A DNA stretch of 64,000 nt from Polytrichum commune (GCA_950295325.1 OX485805.1:56010758-56074757), one strand, 5' to 3'. Numbered from the stretch's first letter, positions 11,701 through 24,730 are shown. The notes: generated by a model from the sequence alone, not told the origin. Program-made: numbers and translations.

Positions 11701-14049
11701 AAACCTGTAATCCCTAATTTATACCAATCATTTCCTGAATCTCAGTAAAATACTCCATCATAATAACCAACCGTCCCCTAAATGTTTTATCAAAAGTAGA
11801 GGACTAATAAATGAACTTCAGCAACCAAAGAGATTGTATAAATATATTGCAACCATATTTCTGGTGATATGTTAACCTCACCTCTAACGTACTTTAATTG
11901 AACAGATGCTAAAAACATTCCCTGATACACTACTTATTTATGTATAAATGTTACTTTCTGAACAAAACATCAAAACACAACTACTTAACAGAAAATTATA
12001 TGGTCAAGAACAAACCATATAATCAATACACATTTGTCGAGTCTCATCATACATCTCAGCATCTCCATAGACCCGATCTGCCACTGCCCGAAATAAGCAG
12101 TTCCCATCTTCAGACATATGTCTCACTTCCAGGCCTTTCACTCGCAGAAGCTCAAGTTCAAACTGCCTCTCTCTCTCCACCTGCATAAAAAACAAGATGA
12201 GGGAGGGAAATATTCACTTTGGCATGTAGATTTTCACTTATGGCATGTAAATTTTTGCAGACATCACCTTCTAGAATATGGGAGTTTGTGAAATTACACA
12301 TTCTTACAAACTTTGACAGTGTGTTTGAATGTGCAACTCATGAGATATGGTGGATTCCGCCTATGTGCAAGCTCATGTGCTCTTTCTGAAGCAATTTTAG
12401 AAGGACAGTGACATTGAAAGTATCCTCTAACTCAACATCACTTTTTGTCAAGAGTTGGTAGATTTGCATACAACACCTTCCATGTTCAGTAAGTATTTAG
12501 TGCATGCTTGGAGGTATTGTGGAGGCTTTGAGTGATGAACATTCTATATCGGTCCATCGAGGGTCAAACTTGCTTGGCATGCCAAGAGGCGCTAAAATGA
12601 CTTTGGCCCTCAATAAACCAAAATAGGTTGCTCTTCATTCAAAATTCAAACACTGCCCCTGAGCATGCACCACTAGTGGGAAGATATCCTTGGTATTATA
12701 AGCAAAACAACCAAATGAAAATCACAGGGGACCAACTCCCAACAAAATGTCCCATTAAATTGAAGGACAACTCTTTCATACATAGTATCAGTAAGGTCCC
12801 TCAATAATCAGAAGTCAACACAGAGGAATTCCAATCTCACCCCAACTTCATAGCCAGATGGACCCGCAGTCCACGAGTTTTGTTCATCCGCACTGTTGTA
12901 GCCATCCCCTTCTCCATGAGACCTTGGAGACGTCGGTATGGAATTGTTTGGTGAATTGCGTGTGCCTTTCACTGCCCTTGGTATTCTCCTGTACGTGGGA
13001 CCTCCACGCAAAGCATTTGAAGCCGAAGATCCAACCCAACCACCATTACCACCCCTTCTGAACAACGAGGTTGGCGGACAAGGAGGAGGTGGGGCAGGTG
13101 GAACCAGACCTGCAGAAACATACGAAGAACATACAACAGGCTCCGACCGTGCTGATAATTCATTCTCCTCTTGCTGTGTTTTGGGACCAAAAAAAACAGG
13201 ATCAACAGGTGCCGTAGTGGGTAAAGCATGAGCTGAAAAAATCGGTAGCACAGGTGAAAGCGTGTGACATGTTGCTGGAACTGGAATTGGCAATGGAACA
13301 GACAGAGGTATTGCAGCTGTTGATGCTGTAATCTGACTTGATGATGGATTTTGATGTCCTTGAGAAGGCAAGGATGGGCCATTTCTTCCTCCCACTTTCC
13401 TGCTACCTGAGTCGGATGACCCTGGCCTCAAAAACTCATCGGAAGGCGAGGAGGAGTCTTTTCTAATTACATCCTCAGCAGCAATAACCTCTATCTGCCC
13501 ATCTCCTCCTTCCAGAGCTGCTCCAACCACCTGGTGGCTCACATCCTCTGAAACATCCACTTCATACGTCTCAGAAATAACATCTGATGACGGTCTTTCA
13601 AATACGTAGACATGCTGCAACTGCGATAGTAGTAGTAGTTGAGCATCTTCAACGTCGTCTTTACCACCTGCCTCTGCTGTCCTGGAAGAGGGCAAAGGTA
13701 AACAAGAGCAGGAACCCTCTGTGTTGTCAACTTCTCCTCCCCTTCGTTCTTCTGATAACAACGAGCAGGAAACGGGTTTGGCACTCGAAGAATCGCCAAC
13801 TAGGGTTTGGAGCTCCTCTTCAAAGCTGTTTTTTGCGTCGATGATGATTGCAGAGTGTTCAGGGACCTCATCCCCTGTGATGGCCAGAGAGGACGAAGAC
13901 AAGGAGAGTGTAGTTGGTGATGAAAGAGATGCCTGAGGGGGCGTGGTAGACGTAGAGGCGGGAGCTGAAGATGAAGACGGTCGGGACTGTGATTGATTAT
14001 TCGACAGCCCTCCTCCTCCTCCTCCACGTTGGACGACAATTCGAGTCAT
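8778..14049 (-). CDS. OTLD1: OTU-domain deubiquitinase with C-terminal UBA domain (OTLD1-like)
   Basis: A cysteine protease of the OTU family that removes ubiquitin; the Arabidopsis relative OTLD1 acts on histone H2B. Eight minus-strand exons: 14049-12841, 12180-12016, 11561-11484, 11317-11239, 10966-10821, 10694-10629, 9824-9644 and 9064-8778 (TAA), totalling 2211 nt or 736 residues. The start is the ATG at 14049, giving MTRIVVQRGG, the conserved family N-terminus; an in-frame ATG at 14124 is less likely. Residues 1-403 are a long Ser/Pro/Gly-rich region in one exon. The OTU core follows: EDGNCLFRAVAD with catalytic Cys about residue 431 and Asp 428, and RLSYHRGNHYNSLVDP with catalytic His about 536. 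Then ALLAEGRFYSDMELTEQEIE, and a UBA-like helix bundle at about 679-714 (MLLSMGFSYLRVMEAHSIFG). The C-terminus RRKGKAAE is also family-like. The exon 7 donor (gtttgt) is the least certain splice site. Introns 1 and 7 each hold a MITE copy. Confidence 0.93.
9230..9545. mobile_element. MITE-like element, copy 2 (in OTLD1 intron 7)
   Basis: The terminal inverted repeat begins GTTATCC at the left and ends GGATAAC at the right. The subterminal blocks GGAGTTAGTCCCCTATGATT and GTTGTTTTGCATA are repeated inversely near the right end. It is related to the elements at 2838-3189 and 12416-12777 and has no coding capacity. Confidence 0.6.
12416..12777. mobile_element. MITE-like element, copy 3 (in OTLD1 intron 1)
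   Basis: The left end GAAAGTATCCTCTAACTCAA matches, with mismatches, the reverse complement of the right end (TTGAAGGACAACTCTTTC). Further in, GTCAAGAGTTGGT pairs with ACCAACTCCCAAC. The central part shares the TTGGCATGCCAAGA / CTCAATAAACC blocks with the other two copies. It is about 360 bp and non-coding, and more diverged than copies 1 and 2. Confidence 0.55.
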
Positions 14050-15278
14050 CGCCCTAGGTTTCTCTTCCTCAGCAGAATTATTCTCTTCCACACAAAGAAG
14101 GCTTGGATTGAGGACGTTTCTCAACGTTTCTGGATGATCGCAAGTTGGAAAGTAGCAGCTTCTGCAGCAATTCAGTTTCAGGTTGAACCAAGATTCATAA
14201 TTAGCAACTTTGATGTGGTTGGGATTGGGTTACTTCTGCTTCCACATTCGCGGCAACATCATAGCCATTGCAATTGCAGCCCATTCCTCATGTTCTGCCC
14301 ACCTCAACCTCAACAACTGCACCAACATCACAAACAACAACCCAAAAGTCCTCTTTGCTTGCTTGGCCTCTGTTCTAGGTCATACCTTCTGGGCATCTAT
14401 CTGTAGGATAAGAAAAGGAAATTACATCCTTACTCCTTTATTTCTTTCTTTTCTCCTTCCACTTTAATTCTTTCTTTGCCACTAATTCTTCACAGCAGCA
14501 CCTTTCCACCTTCGATCCAGTATGCTCATGAACGACATGAATCGGTACTGCCAAACCTGAACCCTAGACCTCGACCAAACTTCCCAACCCACAAATCTCC
14601 TCAGCCGCCAATTCACTTCTCCTTTTTTCAGCATGCGATCCCCAATCATCCAATCGCTGTGCAAAATGATGCAACCGATATACAAAAATTTCCCAAGCAG
14701 CTGCTTCCAACGCCAGGTTTAGCAAAATATATGTGCTCGGTGCGTCAACTTATGGGTTGAAAGTTAACCCCAACCTTTTACAACTGCCTTTTCTCAGCTG
14801 CCTCCACGAAGATGTCAATTCCTCGTATTCGTCGATGCCCCAAGAACATCAAACATCAAATTCAGTACAGCCTTTACCCTCTCCGGCCGGCAAGAAGATG
14901 GAAGGGTTTCTCAAGAAAAACCTCACCCATCAATTCCACATGAAAATGGCGCTATCCCCGATGATGATGATGCACCTGAAAACCAACCCCATCGCCCATT
15001 CATCATCATAGATCTCTCATACAAAAGTGCGCTCAATCCTGATGAATTCTCAAGCATTTAATGAATGATGTTCACAAAAATGTCAGTAAAACCCTGTGCA
15101 CATACACCAAACATAAATCCCAAACACACCACCATCAATACTAACCCAACCGACCTTCACACACTATGACTTAAACATACACAAAAACACGCTTTCTTCA
15201 CAAATCATCATCATCATAGGTTACCAAACCCTCCCAACTCCGACAAAAAGAACTCCCACGATCCAATTGCCACCGAGA
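14050..15278. other. 5' flank of the OTLD1-like gene
   Basis: This stretch is rich in C, A and T on the plus strand, so the minus strand carries long purine-rich and G/T-rich tracts. It contains short open frames in several phases but no conserved protein motif. It is best read as leader, possible 5' intron and promoter of the minus-strand OTLD1-like gene. No exact transcription start can be assigned. Confidence 0.4.
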
Positions 15279-15371
15279 ATCCACATCACCAAAATCTTTC
15301 ACACACAATCCACATCACCAAAATCTTTCACACACAATCCACATCACCAAAATCTTTCACACACAATCCAC
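15279..15371. repeat. Tandem repeat, 29-bp unit, about 3.2 copies
   Basis: Three consecutive identical copies of a 29-bp unit start at 15279, 15308 and 15337 (each starting ATCCACATCACCAAAATC), followed by a partial copy at 15366. It lies in the presumed promoter/leader region of the OTLD1-like gene. Confidence 0.9.
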
Positions 15372-18300
15372 AACCGGTGACACCATTCCATCCCCACCGC
15401 ATGGCCTGTTACACATGAAAGATTTCTGGCCATTCTGCTACAGAACCTTACCCCAAACCCAAAAAAAACCTCCACCCAAAATTTCACCGGAAACAAAGAA
15501 CCGCCATGTGAGGGATTGGATCCAAAGAACACATGAAAAGGTAACCCCATGCCATGAAAAAATTCAGTGCAGGGCTGGCAACATGGAGGCTCTTTCAGGT
15601 TTACGACATGCGGTTGAAACAGTGGTGAGAGCGATTGAAGGAGTAGGCATCGGAAGCACTTGCCCTTGTGATATATCGATAGATGGAAAATTTTGAGGGT
15701 CGAAGGGTAATCGGTGCGGCGAAGGCAGTCTCGTGCGGTGGCATGAAAGGGAGGGCGAGAAAGCGAGACAGCAAAACCCAAGGCCAGCGAACAAGGAAGG
15801 AAGGCACGAAGAGCCTTTCACCTTGTGGATTTTGTTTCCTGCCCTGTGCCCTGCCCACTGCCCGGTGTCCCCCGGGCAGCAACCACGGGCTGCCCTCCAC
15901 AGGTGGGGGTTCATACATGCGGTAGATATCCATGTGATGCGGGTATCTAGGAGAAACTGGGTATCTATTGGATATGCAGACGGGTATAAACTCTGGGCTA
16001 GGGATTGGTGGTGTCTGTTTAAACTCATCCATTGGCAAGGAGAAAACCCCGTGAACAATTTTATAGTATGAAAACAATTGTTTTTTGATTAATTTATTTT
16101 GGAAATTCCATTAGAAACCCCAAAGATTTGAGTTGGAATGAATCAGCCCTCAACCTTGTAGGAGATTTGTTGGCTCTGTCTGTAGGACAGAGGCTATGCA
16201 TCAACTTCTTCGTTTCAACAACAAATTTCCTAACCACTTTGCGTTCACACTTGGACGTTACTTGTTCGTGTTATTTTTGGTCCACTTTATTTAATGTGGA
16301 TGTTAACTATAATTATATATGTGTATGTATGTATGTATGTATGTATAGAACTATATTTGCTCCCTAAAATGCATTGAAAGAAATCTAGTTAATTATAGTT
16401 ATTTCGGCAGTTCTTGATTATTTATTCTAAAAAATTCGGGTGATATCAAAATCCTTGACCTGCATTTGAGAAGAAGGTGCACAAAATCCAAAAAAGGTTT
16501 GGTATAGTAAATAGCCATGGATTGGCATGAGCAAAGTGGACAACTATAATTGTAGTCTTTCATAGTAAAGGACAGAGCCTCACGGTTCTACTGTTTTCTT
16601 GTTTTCACTTAGAGCCCCTTTCATCCACGATGGATGAGTTTACATAGACACCATATTTCCTTAACCTAAACTTTGACCCACTTGGAACTACAGGTTGCCC
16701 TCCTAAGGTGGGGTTCAACGCAACCCCTACTCATAATAATGTTGTGTGAGTGTTTTGCTTCAACCCATGTATTAATAACAATTTGTATATGGGAAGAAGA
16801 AGAACTCCGGCCCCTTTTAGGGGCCGGAGTGAGTAGAGTGTATGTTCGTAAGACATCCTAAGCCATACCCCATGGTAATGGCGTTGGATGTAATCAAATG
16901 TATATGGGTATAAAATATCCAACATGGTGAACCACTATAAAAGTTCATGGTATCACATGTACACCCTGGATATTTCATGAATATTTCTAAAACCATGATC
17001 CGTTGGGTATTAAAATTTAGTCTTCTTTAAATACTTTGTTCACTTGTATATGAACATAGCAACACTTCCACAACATTCAACAAAATATTTGACTAAAATC
17101 AAATAAATAAGGAGTCTAAATTTAAAATTTGAATTTATTGATAATGATCAATGACAAGTTAATTAGAAAATTAATAATAGAAGCCCCAAAACATTATAGT
17201 AAACAAGAAGGGGTCTAGGGCATTACTAATGCCCAAAATATTCTTGGCTTCAAGTAAAAGAACAAATATTAATAAGAAAAAAGAAGTAGTAAAGTTTACT
17301 ACAAATTTCACAATAGGTTATTATCACAAGTTTAATCTCCAAGAGCATTGAGAGGTCTCCCCATCTATACCACTGGAAAAAAATACACTCAACAAAATAT
17401 ATTAAATGAAAGCACATGTGAAGAGTACAATTTTGAGAAACCACTCTCAATGGATAAGGATTTGACTGAGGATGATGACTATCATAATTTTAGGAAACCA
17501 TGTGAGATAAAAAAAAAATAAGGTCAATTTAAATTGTTTAGGGTGAAATTTATAATATCATTAGATCTACCATAGCATTGGAAATATGTCCCCTACAATA
17601 TTATATGTAAAATAGGGCGGTGAATAATTTCCTTTATTTTAATAATCACTAGAAGAAGAAAAAACAAGGTCATGGACATAGGATCCCCCTAAAAGTGTGT
17701 AGTAGGATCAATAAAATAATTATGACTTTGGCTTATATGGATGAAGAAGTGTGTAGTTTTTTGTCCAAATTTGAATCAAACACGTTAGTATAGAGGGAAA
17801 TGTCGTGGGATTTTTTGGGGGGAAGGAATGTGTTGGCGCTCCTCAACGGCCGTTGGGTTTTGCAATGCCTTTGAACACGAGGGACCTTGTTGGATGCTTA
17901 AAGCATGACAACCTCCACCATCACCCTCAACCATAACCTGCGACCAATTTTAGTTTTGTCACAACCTTGGTCCTCGTCAAGTCACACTTTTTCTAAGCAT
18001 TCTCTAGTGTGTTCTTTCATGCATATTGATGGTGCAGAGTGGCCACTTCCTTTGCAATGTTTTTCGCATGTATTGGTTTAGGATTTAGCTTTCATGGTTC
18101 GTCTCTTCTTTGTTGGTTTTGTAATTACGAGTTATTTTTGGGGTTTTGAGTAGGGTCTTGCAAGGTTTGAATTCAGGGTTACAGTTTGGCATGGGAAGAT
18201 CAAGGTGTATACACTCGCTGAATATTAAGGTGTGTACACTCATTAAAGTAAATGTTTTGTATTTAGCTTTCTTGTATTTAAATGAAACCTTGTTTTTTTG

Positions 18301-21300
18301 GAGTAGGTAGTTGTGCAAAATTTCATGTCTTGTCAGAACTTATTATATTTCTTGTGTTCTATCCGTGCTTATAAGTTGTTTATTTCAACTTGTATATTTT
18401 GTTATCTCCATGTTTATTGGTAACCTTTTAACTAGTATCCAAATGCTATTGGTTGTGTTTTGAATGATATTGTGAATGGTTTAATATTTATATTACTAAT
18501 TGAAACCAAATGAATGACAATTTGAATGGTATGGAATGTTTGTTGCTCACATAGTCGGTTTCACAATGCTATAGTATTTTGTCCACTATTTGGTACTTGT
18601 GTAATTTATATAAAAAAAACAAATTATGCCAAAACGTAGCCTCTCTAAATAAGTACAAATAAATGTAGGGTGTTAAAAAATACGTAAAAGTTTTTTTTTT
18701 TATCTACAAAAAGGGAGGGAAAATATATTGAGAGTTGCATAAATATCCTCTCATTAAATACCCCATTATCGCACGTGGTTATAAAATGTGATCCAAAGTG
18801 TGATCGCCCTAAGGGATTTGGGAAGTACGACTTCTTTCATAAAATCTCAAACACAAGTTGTGCATTGAAATGAAACGAAACAAGTTTGATTTTAAAGTTC
18901 AGGAAGCCAAAAAAGCTAATGGGAATGAAAGAACATCAACATGGTTTCAAACCAACTAATTCTCTAGAGTTGCAAAATGCAGTAGTTTTCGAGAAAGAGG
19001 CTAATATCAACGTCTTGGTCTAATTGAAAGATAGACTTGAGGCTTCATATAACTACGTTCTCAATTAGTGATGGAAACTTATCTATGTTGGGCCTGTATA
19101 GAGGACTTTCCCACATGAAATTGCAATGTACAATAAACCAAAAAATAAAGTATAATCCAAAAACATACATAAATTCTAGACTATATACTTCTACTAGTTT
19201 AGCCAAAAATCGGGAGGGCTCCCAATGGCTATGTATTCCTTAATCAACCACCATCTCTAGAGCCTCTTTACAATTTTCTTGCCTCCTTTGTGGAAGAAGC
19301 ATAGGTCTAGAAGAGCTCCTTGTGTCTTGGTAGTTGTTACTGGCTCCTCTATAGAGTTGGCTAACTTTAGTTTGGGCAAAACCTTGAGGTGTGGGAAGCA
19401 ATGAAAACTGAGAAAATGATGATTTGGTTGAACCTACAAATTAGAGAAAACAAAAAGATGTGAGCTTCTATTTGTATAACAACGAAGCCAATAAAATTGG
19501 AAAGAAAAAAATTACTAAATGAAAGGTCAAACTGCCTCCCAAAAGATGTGGGCGTTGTCTAACACGCATCCTCTTGCATTGTGGCGAAGACAAATCCACT
19601 GCAATTATTTGCCTTAGGCAATAAGCAACATAGGAGTTACACTTTGATAGCTTGTTGGGTCCCAAGTCCATGCACCCTAAATGTGGCTCACATCAGACTT
19701 CACGAGAGGAGGTCGTTTGGATATTCCCGAGTATGGAACCCTAGGATTGTCCGGAATCATTATATTCACCCATTGTTGAAACACTGACCCCAAGTTGTAA
19801 AAGGCATATCACTGCAAATAACCAAAGGAAGACACTCTTTGATGTTGCATGCATCATGAAGGTTGTTGTCATCGTTAGTTTAAATTTCAAAACAAGTCCA
19901 AGAGCATAATCAGATCGTATATTCTACATAAATGGCGAGTGTGCATGCATATGAATTAGGGTACCTCCTGATGCCACGACAAAACCAAATGCCTGGAAAA
20001 TAATTTGTAGGCATTTACATTGGGAGACCTCCCAAAGGACAAATATTTTAAATAAAACCTCCCACAAAGAAATTGAAGGTGAAAAAACTTACATTCCATT
20101 TCGTTGAATGTATGCCACCCATTTTTTAGGTCGAGGTTTTTCACGATCGACCCAAATTGGTCTTTCTTGTGTGACATCCTTGTGTGACATCCTCAAAGAA
20201 GGTAGGCCTCACATCTTTGTCATGGATTTTCAAGTTCAATGCTTTGGACATTTACATCACTCTCTTTGTATAATGACCACACTACTGTAAGCCTTGATAT
20301 CATCCTAGTTGGCAAAATTTGAGTCGTTCATCACTTCCCTCATCGCCTCTACTATGTGTTTTCCTCCAAATATACGGTGGTTCCAAATGGTTGTAGATGG
20401 CCTAGTTGATAGTCTATAGTTTTTTTAGGAGATGTCTTCGGATTTTTTGCATATGCAATAAGTTTTCCAAGGTAGATTCCTTTGAATTATTTGGAGCTTT
20501 GTATCATTGGTTGATCCCCTACTTTGCCTCTCAAGTGTCCCTCGAGGTGTCCCTGAGGGTGTTCTCCCATGTGTATTGCTACTTGAGATTGGGAGTTCTC
20601 TTAATCCTTGCTTGGATTTCCTTCTTGCCTTTTTTTGCGTTGGTGTAGGTACAAGGGCTTTCAGATCATTAATCATGGAGCAAAATCTCCCTCCAATAAT
20701 GTTTCCACCTTTTTGTCCCTTGGGTCCTTTCATTCTTTAAAGAATTCCTCCAATGGATTTTTTAAAGTTTCGGTCTCTACATTTCCGCGCGCTTGATTGG
20801 CTTGTTCATCTTCTCCATTGAAATTACAAATTGAATTTTCCCCCACTCCCTCTTTGTTCAATGCAACGCTATGAGACATTTGAATTTCACTATCATTGTA
20901 GCTAGTGTATTCATTGTCACTACTTGTAATGTCCTTCATGTTGAACATTTTCTTGCTCCTCTCTTGGAACTTAGTATGTCCATTTGACCGTTTTATGTCT
21001 CTCTACCTTGCAACGAGCTAATAAAAGAATATTTTTTTGCCAAGAAGTTGAACTCAATTGAACTCTTGCCAACAAAAGGAAGTTGATTACACTATGTAAC
21101 ACATTCTTTTCATCTCATGATATTTGTAACTCCCACGGGCACATATCACAAGACCATTATCATTATTGCAAAAAAACATTGGTAGGCATGATATTATTGT
21201 ACATGTGATTAACAAGCCTAATTGTATGTGAATTTGATACGCCGACAATGTATTTATTACCATGATGTTTCCTAACAAATAACCATGCCTTGCATGGGAA

Positions 21301-21740
21301 AGCCTCTTGATGCTATCATATCTTGTTGACGTGTTATTAGTGCTAGGCCTTAAATCAACGTCTCCTAAGAATGACAATTTATTTGTATATCATAAATAAT
21401 TCATGTTGTTTTTATACCGATGTGTTTATGCACAAATTAATCAATTTTGGTTCAAAGATTGGGAGCCAGCCTAATTCTAATATAAGAGTGTGGTATTTGA
21501 AAAATACTAATAAATTTAAATTTATGTAAGTTGCATGCCTCTAAATCTTTCAAAATTCAAAGTATCTCTCAGTCGATCGTAAGTCGCCTTCGGAACAATG
21601 TCTTCGTAAAGGAGGTTTCAATTTTTCAAAATGCTCAGAATGGGAACACTACAAGGACCTCTAAGACATGAGCATCAAAGAAAGTGAAGAGAGGGAGAAT
21701 CTTTAGAAGTTGAAAAAACACAACAATCACCAACGTTCAT
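15372..21740. other. Gene-poor spacer with decayed repeats
   Basis: No complete gene is recognised. The first 700 bases are more GC-rich, with overlapping open frames on both strands that carry no known motif. A short TATG microsatellite lies near 16320-16350, and a perfect GC-rich hairpin at 16805-16829. From about 16.9 kb the DNA becomes very AT-rich with poly(A/T) tracts. A solo copy of a TIR (ATCGCACGTGGTTATAAA) lies near 18769. Open frames on the minus strand at 20425-20948 (a lysine-rich one and an acidic one, separated by a stop) look like a broken coding segment, but I cannot name the family. Confidence 0.4.
16805..16829. repeat. Perfect GC-rich hairpin
   Basis: The 10-bp arms CTCCGGCCCC and GGGGCCGGAG flank a TTTTA loop, inside AT-rich DNA. 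It may be the end of a degraded transposable element or a terminator-like structure; no neighbouring gene explains it. Confidence 0.7.
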
Positions 21741-21778
21741 GTTGTAATCTATACTATGTATGATGCCACGAGTCCAAA

Positions 21779-23330
21779 ATGAATATGCACAAGGTTCTAG
21801 CAATCATCCATGATGGAATGAATACCAACAAAACAATTATTCTTTGTTTGTGGGTGACAACAAAAGTTATTGCGGGATTGTTCCACTTACTTATAAGCCT
21901 CACTGGCATGGTCACAATGATGGTGTATACACTCATTACACAATTGATTTGTGACCTAAAGATTCAAGCTTTACAATATCATCTTTGGCAAGGTGCCTTC
22001 GTGCATTGGAACAACCTACCGTACGAAATTCTAGGAAGTTATTTGACGAACCGCCATTAAACAATTATTTTGAATAAAAACTTTATGGGACAAATATAGG
22101 TGAGCATTTATCTATTTATTTTGGTAAAAAATATTTTTTTCAGACTTGAGCATCAGAAGACCTTGCGATGCATTGCGTTGGACCTAGATGTAGTCACCGT
22201 AATTAAGTTATGCTACAAATCGCGTGTATTGATTGAGAGGACTCCTGATGCAAACCACACCATTCTCTTTTTCAATATATTTACATTATGACCTTTAGAT
22301 GCCATTATTCAATTCTACAAGCAACTAATGGTCTCGATGTTGTCCAACCTCTACCAAGAAATTTATATTTATAACTGGACAATTTAGCTAGGCACAATAA
22401 AAAAAATCGGTACGTTATGGCATTTTATCCATGTTTCCCAAGATATACAAGTAGCACTCATGAAGACATAGATGGATATTTCAATTATTTGTCCAAAAAG
22501 CTCAAAACAACAAACACACTTGTTATTGTTGACCTCATGAAAACCTTCATGGAATCACAATTCATTTTATTTATTCCATATTTAAATCAAGAGGTTGATG
22601 ATTTCAAATATTTCATTAAAGGTTATGCTAAGGGATTGAAGGAAATGCATATTTTCATGTTCTTCATGGACAATGATGAATAATTTGTATTTCAATGCAA
22701 TGTTTTTGCACTTGTGAAACAATTTAATTCGCATGTGGGAGAACAATGGTTGCAGTCGCCCACTCATTCCCAAAGGCATACCACCCGCTTTCCAAATTAG
22801 GCCTCCTTGGGGCCATTTTTTTGTGAACATTATAGAAACAAGGAAATGACTGTTGAAGATGCTCATGATGCAAACCAAAAAAAAGATGGGATTTATTGCG
22901 GTATAAGGAAGTACATGGAAATTTAGGAAAGCAATTGTTTGGAAAATGATATTTACCGTGAAAAAATGAAGAATTACATCACCTACTAGAAAAATGTTGT
23001 TGAGGAATTAGATAATCCATTTTCCCCCGACACCTTGCAAGCTACAAGTCAATTTTTGGCCATCAACAACATATACCATGACAAATGCAAGCATGTTCAA
23101 CGCAATTTAAGAGGATATGACACCAAATGATGATTCAAGAGATCCCTTTTGTGGAATTGCACAAGACAAACCCATAGAATCCTACAATCCTTATGGAGAT
23201 GTTCTTTTAAGTGATTTTTGTTCTTGTTATGCAATTAGATAGAAATCATTATCACTATGGGTCAATTTCAAATTAGATGTTGGAGGCCTAGCAAAGGAAA
23301 AAAATGCCAAACCTCGAACATTACAGAGGA
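21779..23330 (+). pseudogene. Decayed transposon-like ORF with a THEDID motif
   Basis: Several plus-strand fragments in different frames read as one broken protein. 21779-22060 gives KVLAIIHDGMNTNKTII and a later ISLTGMVT block. 22417-22683 gives STHEDIDGYFNYLSKKLK followed by a DLMKTFMES and a FIPYLNQEVDDFKYFIKGY block. After a stop, coding-like sequence continues to about 23.3 kb (for example EHYRNKEMTVEDAHDA). The order IIHDGM, then SLTGMV, then a G/STHEDID block, then a PxLxxEVxDFK block, resembles large uncharacterised transposon-like proteins repeated in bryophyte and algal genomes (DUF7869-like integrase-type). This is from memory, not a search. In-frame stops and frame changes mark it as dead. 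No target duplication or terminal repeats were identified. Confidence 0.45.
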
Positions 23331-23958
23331 GCTTGGGATGGTAAGTGGGAGTGCGATCTAACTTCCACACAAATAATGTAGATACAACGTATCTATGTGC
23401 TTTGTTCCAATAAAGCTAGGATTAATAAAAATGACACTTCTCTTGGGCAAATATAAAAATCCGAGAAGAAACACATCCATCAAAATATAGAATTGGTGAA
23501 CTCCTCTAGCCAACTAGCATAGGGAAAATATTAGGACCATTCCCGATGGTTTTCCATATAAAATTTCAGTTTCAACTTCATGAAGCCATTTGGGATTACC
23601 TTTTTTCTTATAAGTCACATAAGTCTTATGGCTAACTAATACATGGTAATCATTTGACAAATTTTAACTTATGTTTCAAGGTATCAATATTCTTGTTTAT
23701 GTTTTAATGACCGATGTTATGGACAATTTTCAATTGAAAAATGCATTTCCCCCCCCCCATCGTACATCGGGAGTGCTCCCGATATTTTGTTGTCCATATG
23801 TAGACTTTTATTTTATGTTGTGTTATTGTACACATTGACAAGCATGTCTTATGTCTTAATCCTTAGAGTGTTATATTTATATACTTTTTTCTTGAACTCT
23901 CTTGAAGCATATCGTATAGTCTAATGCCCAGGGGGTGCACTTCATTATCAAGTTGAAC

Positions 23959-24306
23959 ACCACGTGCGATAAAAAATTAAAAATAAATAAATAAAATAAC
24001 TTTCACATAAAGCATCACCAAAATGGGCCAAAATTTTATCAATTGTTTTTCATGAGTAGATATCCATGGTATCTATTACATAGTAAATAAAGGTAACCAA
24101 ATTTGATGATTTTTTAAAATAAAACATACCGTTTCTAACTAGAATGGCACATAATTGAATTAAAAAAATACTTAAAATTTGAAGATGACTTAAAATTTCA
24201 AAAATATATTATCAATGGTTATGCATATGTAGAAAAATATATATCATACTTTTTAAAATTATCTATGGCATATAATATAGGGTAGCAAACTTTTATCGCA
24301 CGTGGT
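23959..24306. mobile_element. Candidate MITE with 16-bp perfect TIRs
   Basis: The left end ACCACGTGCGATAAAA is the exact reverse complement of the right end TTTTATCGCACGTGGT, about 350 bp apart. The interior is very AT-rich and non-coding. A related right end plus flank (ATCGCACGTGGTTATAAAA, then GTGATCGCCCTAAGG) occurs near 18769-18820, showing that it is dispersed. Confidence 0.6.
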
Positions 24307-24730
24307 TATGAAACGTAAGGGGTGGTGATCGCCCTGAGGTTTGATGTCCTAGAATTTTTGACTTCATGTGTTTACCTCTTTTGATATGTGTCTAATTTTT
24401 GTCTAAATTTTTGTATCTTGTGTCTTAAAGGCTCCATCAAGGGAGGTACACTAAATATGATATTTAGTGTTACTTACTGTTTGGATTTACATAATGCTAT
24501 ATATATTTCTTTACATCTGATGTATTTTTTAACCAATTTTTTTTTTTAATGATCTATGATGTCCAAACTACCAATTACACGTTTGTTGATAAAATATGAG
24601 ATGTACGGTATATAGATATAGCATTGCAAAATTCCAAGTAGTAAGTGACAATGGATATTTTGTGTAGTTGTTCTTCTTGTAAATGATCTCATGATTTTAG
24701 TTATTTGAATTTTCATTGGGTATGCTATTA

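Noticed and set aside
14476-14760. 94-residue proline-rich open frame
   Set aside because: Low-complexity leader-type sequence on the strand opposite to OTLD1; no conserved residues.
15344-16077. Overlapping 145-164-residue open frames on both strands
   Set aside because: No motif, no splice partners, open in several frames at once; best explained by local GC richness upstream of OTLD1.
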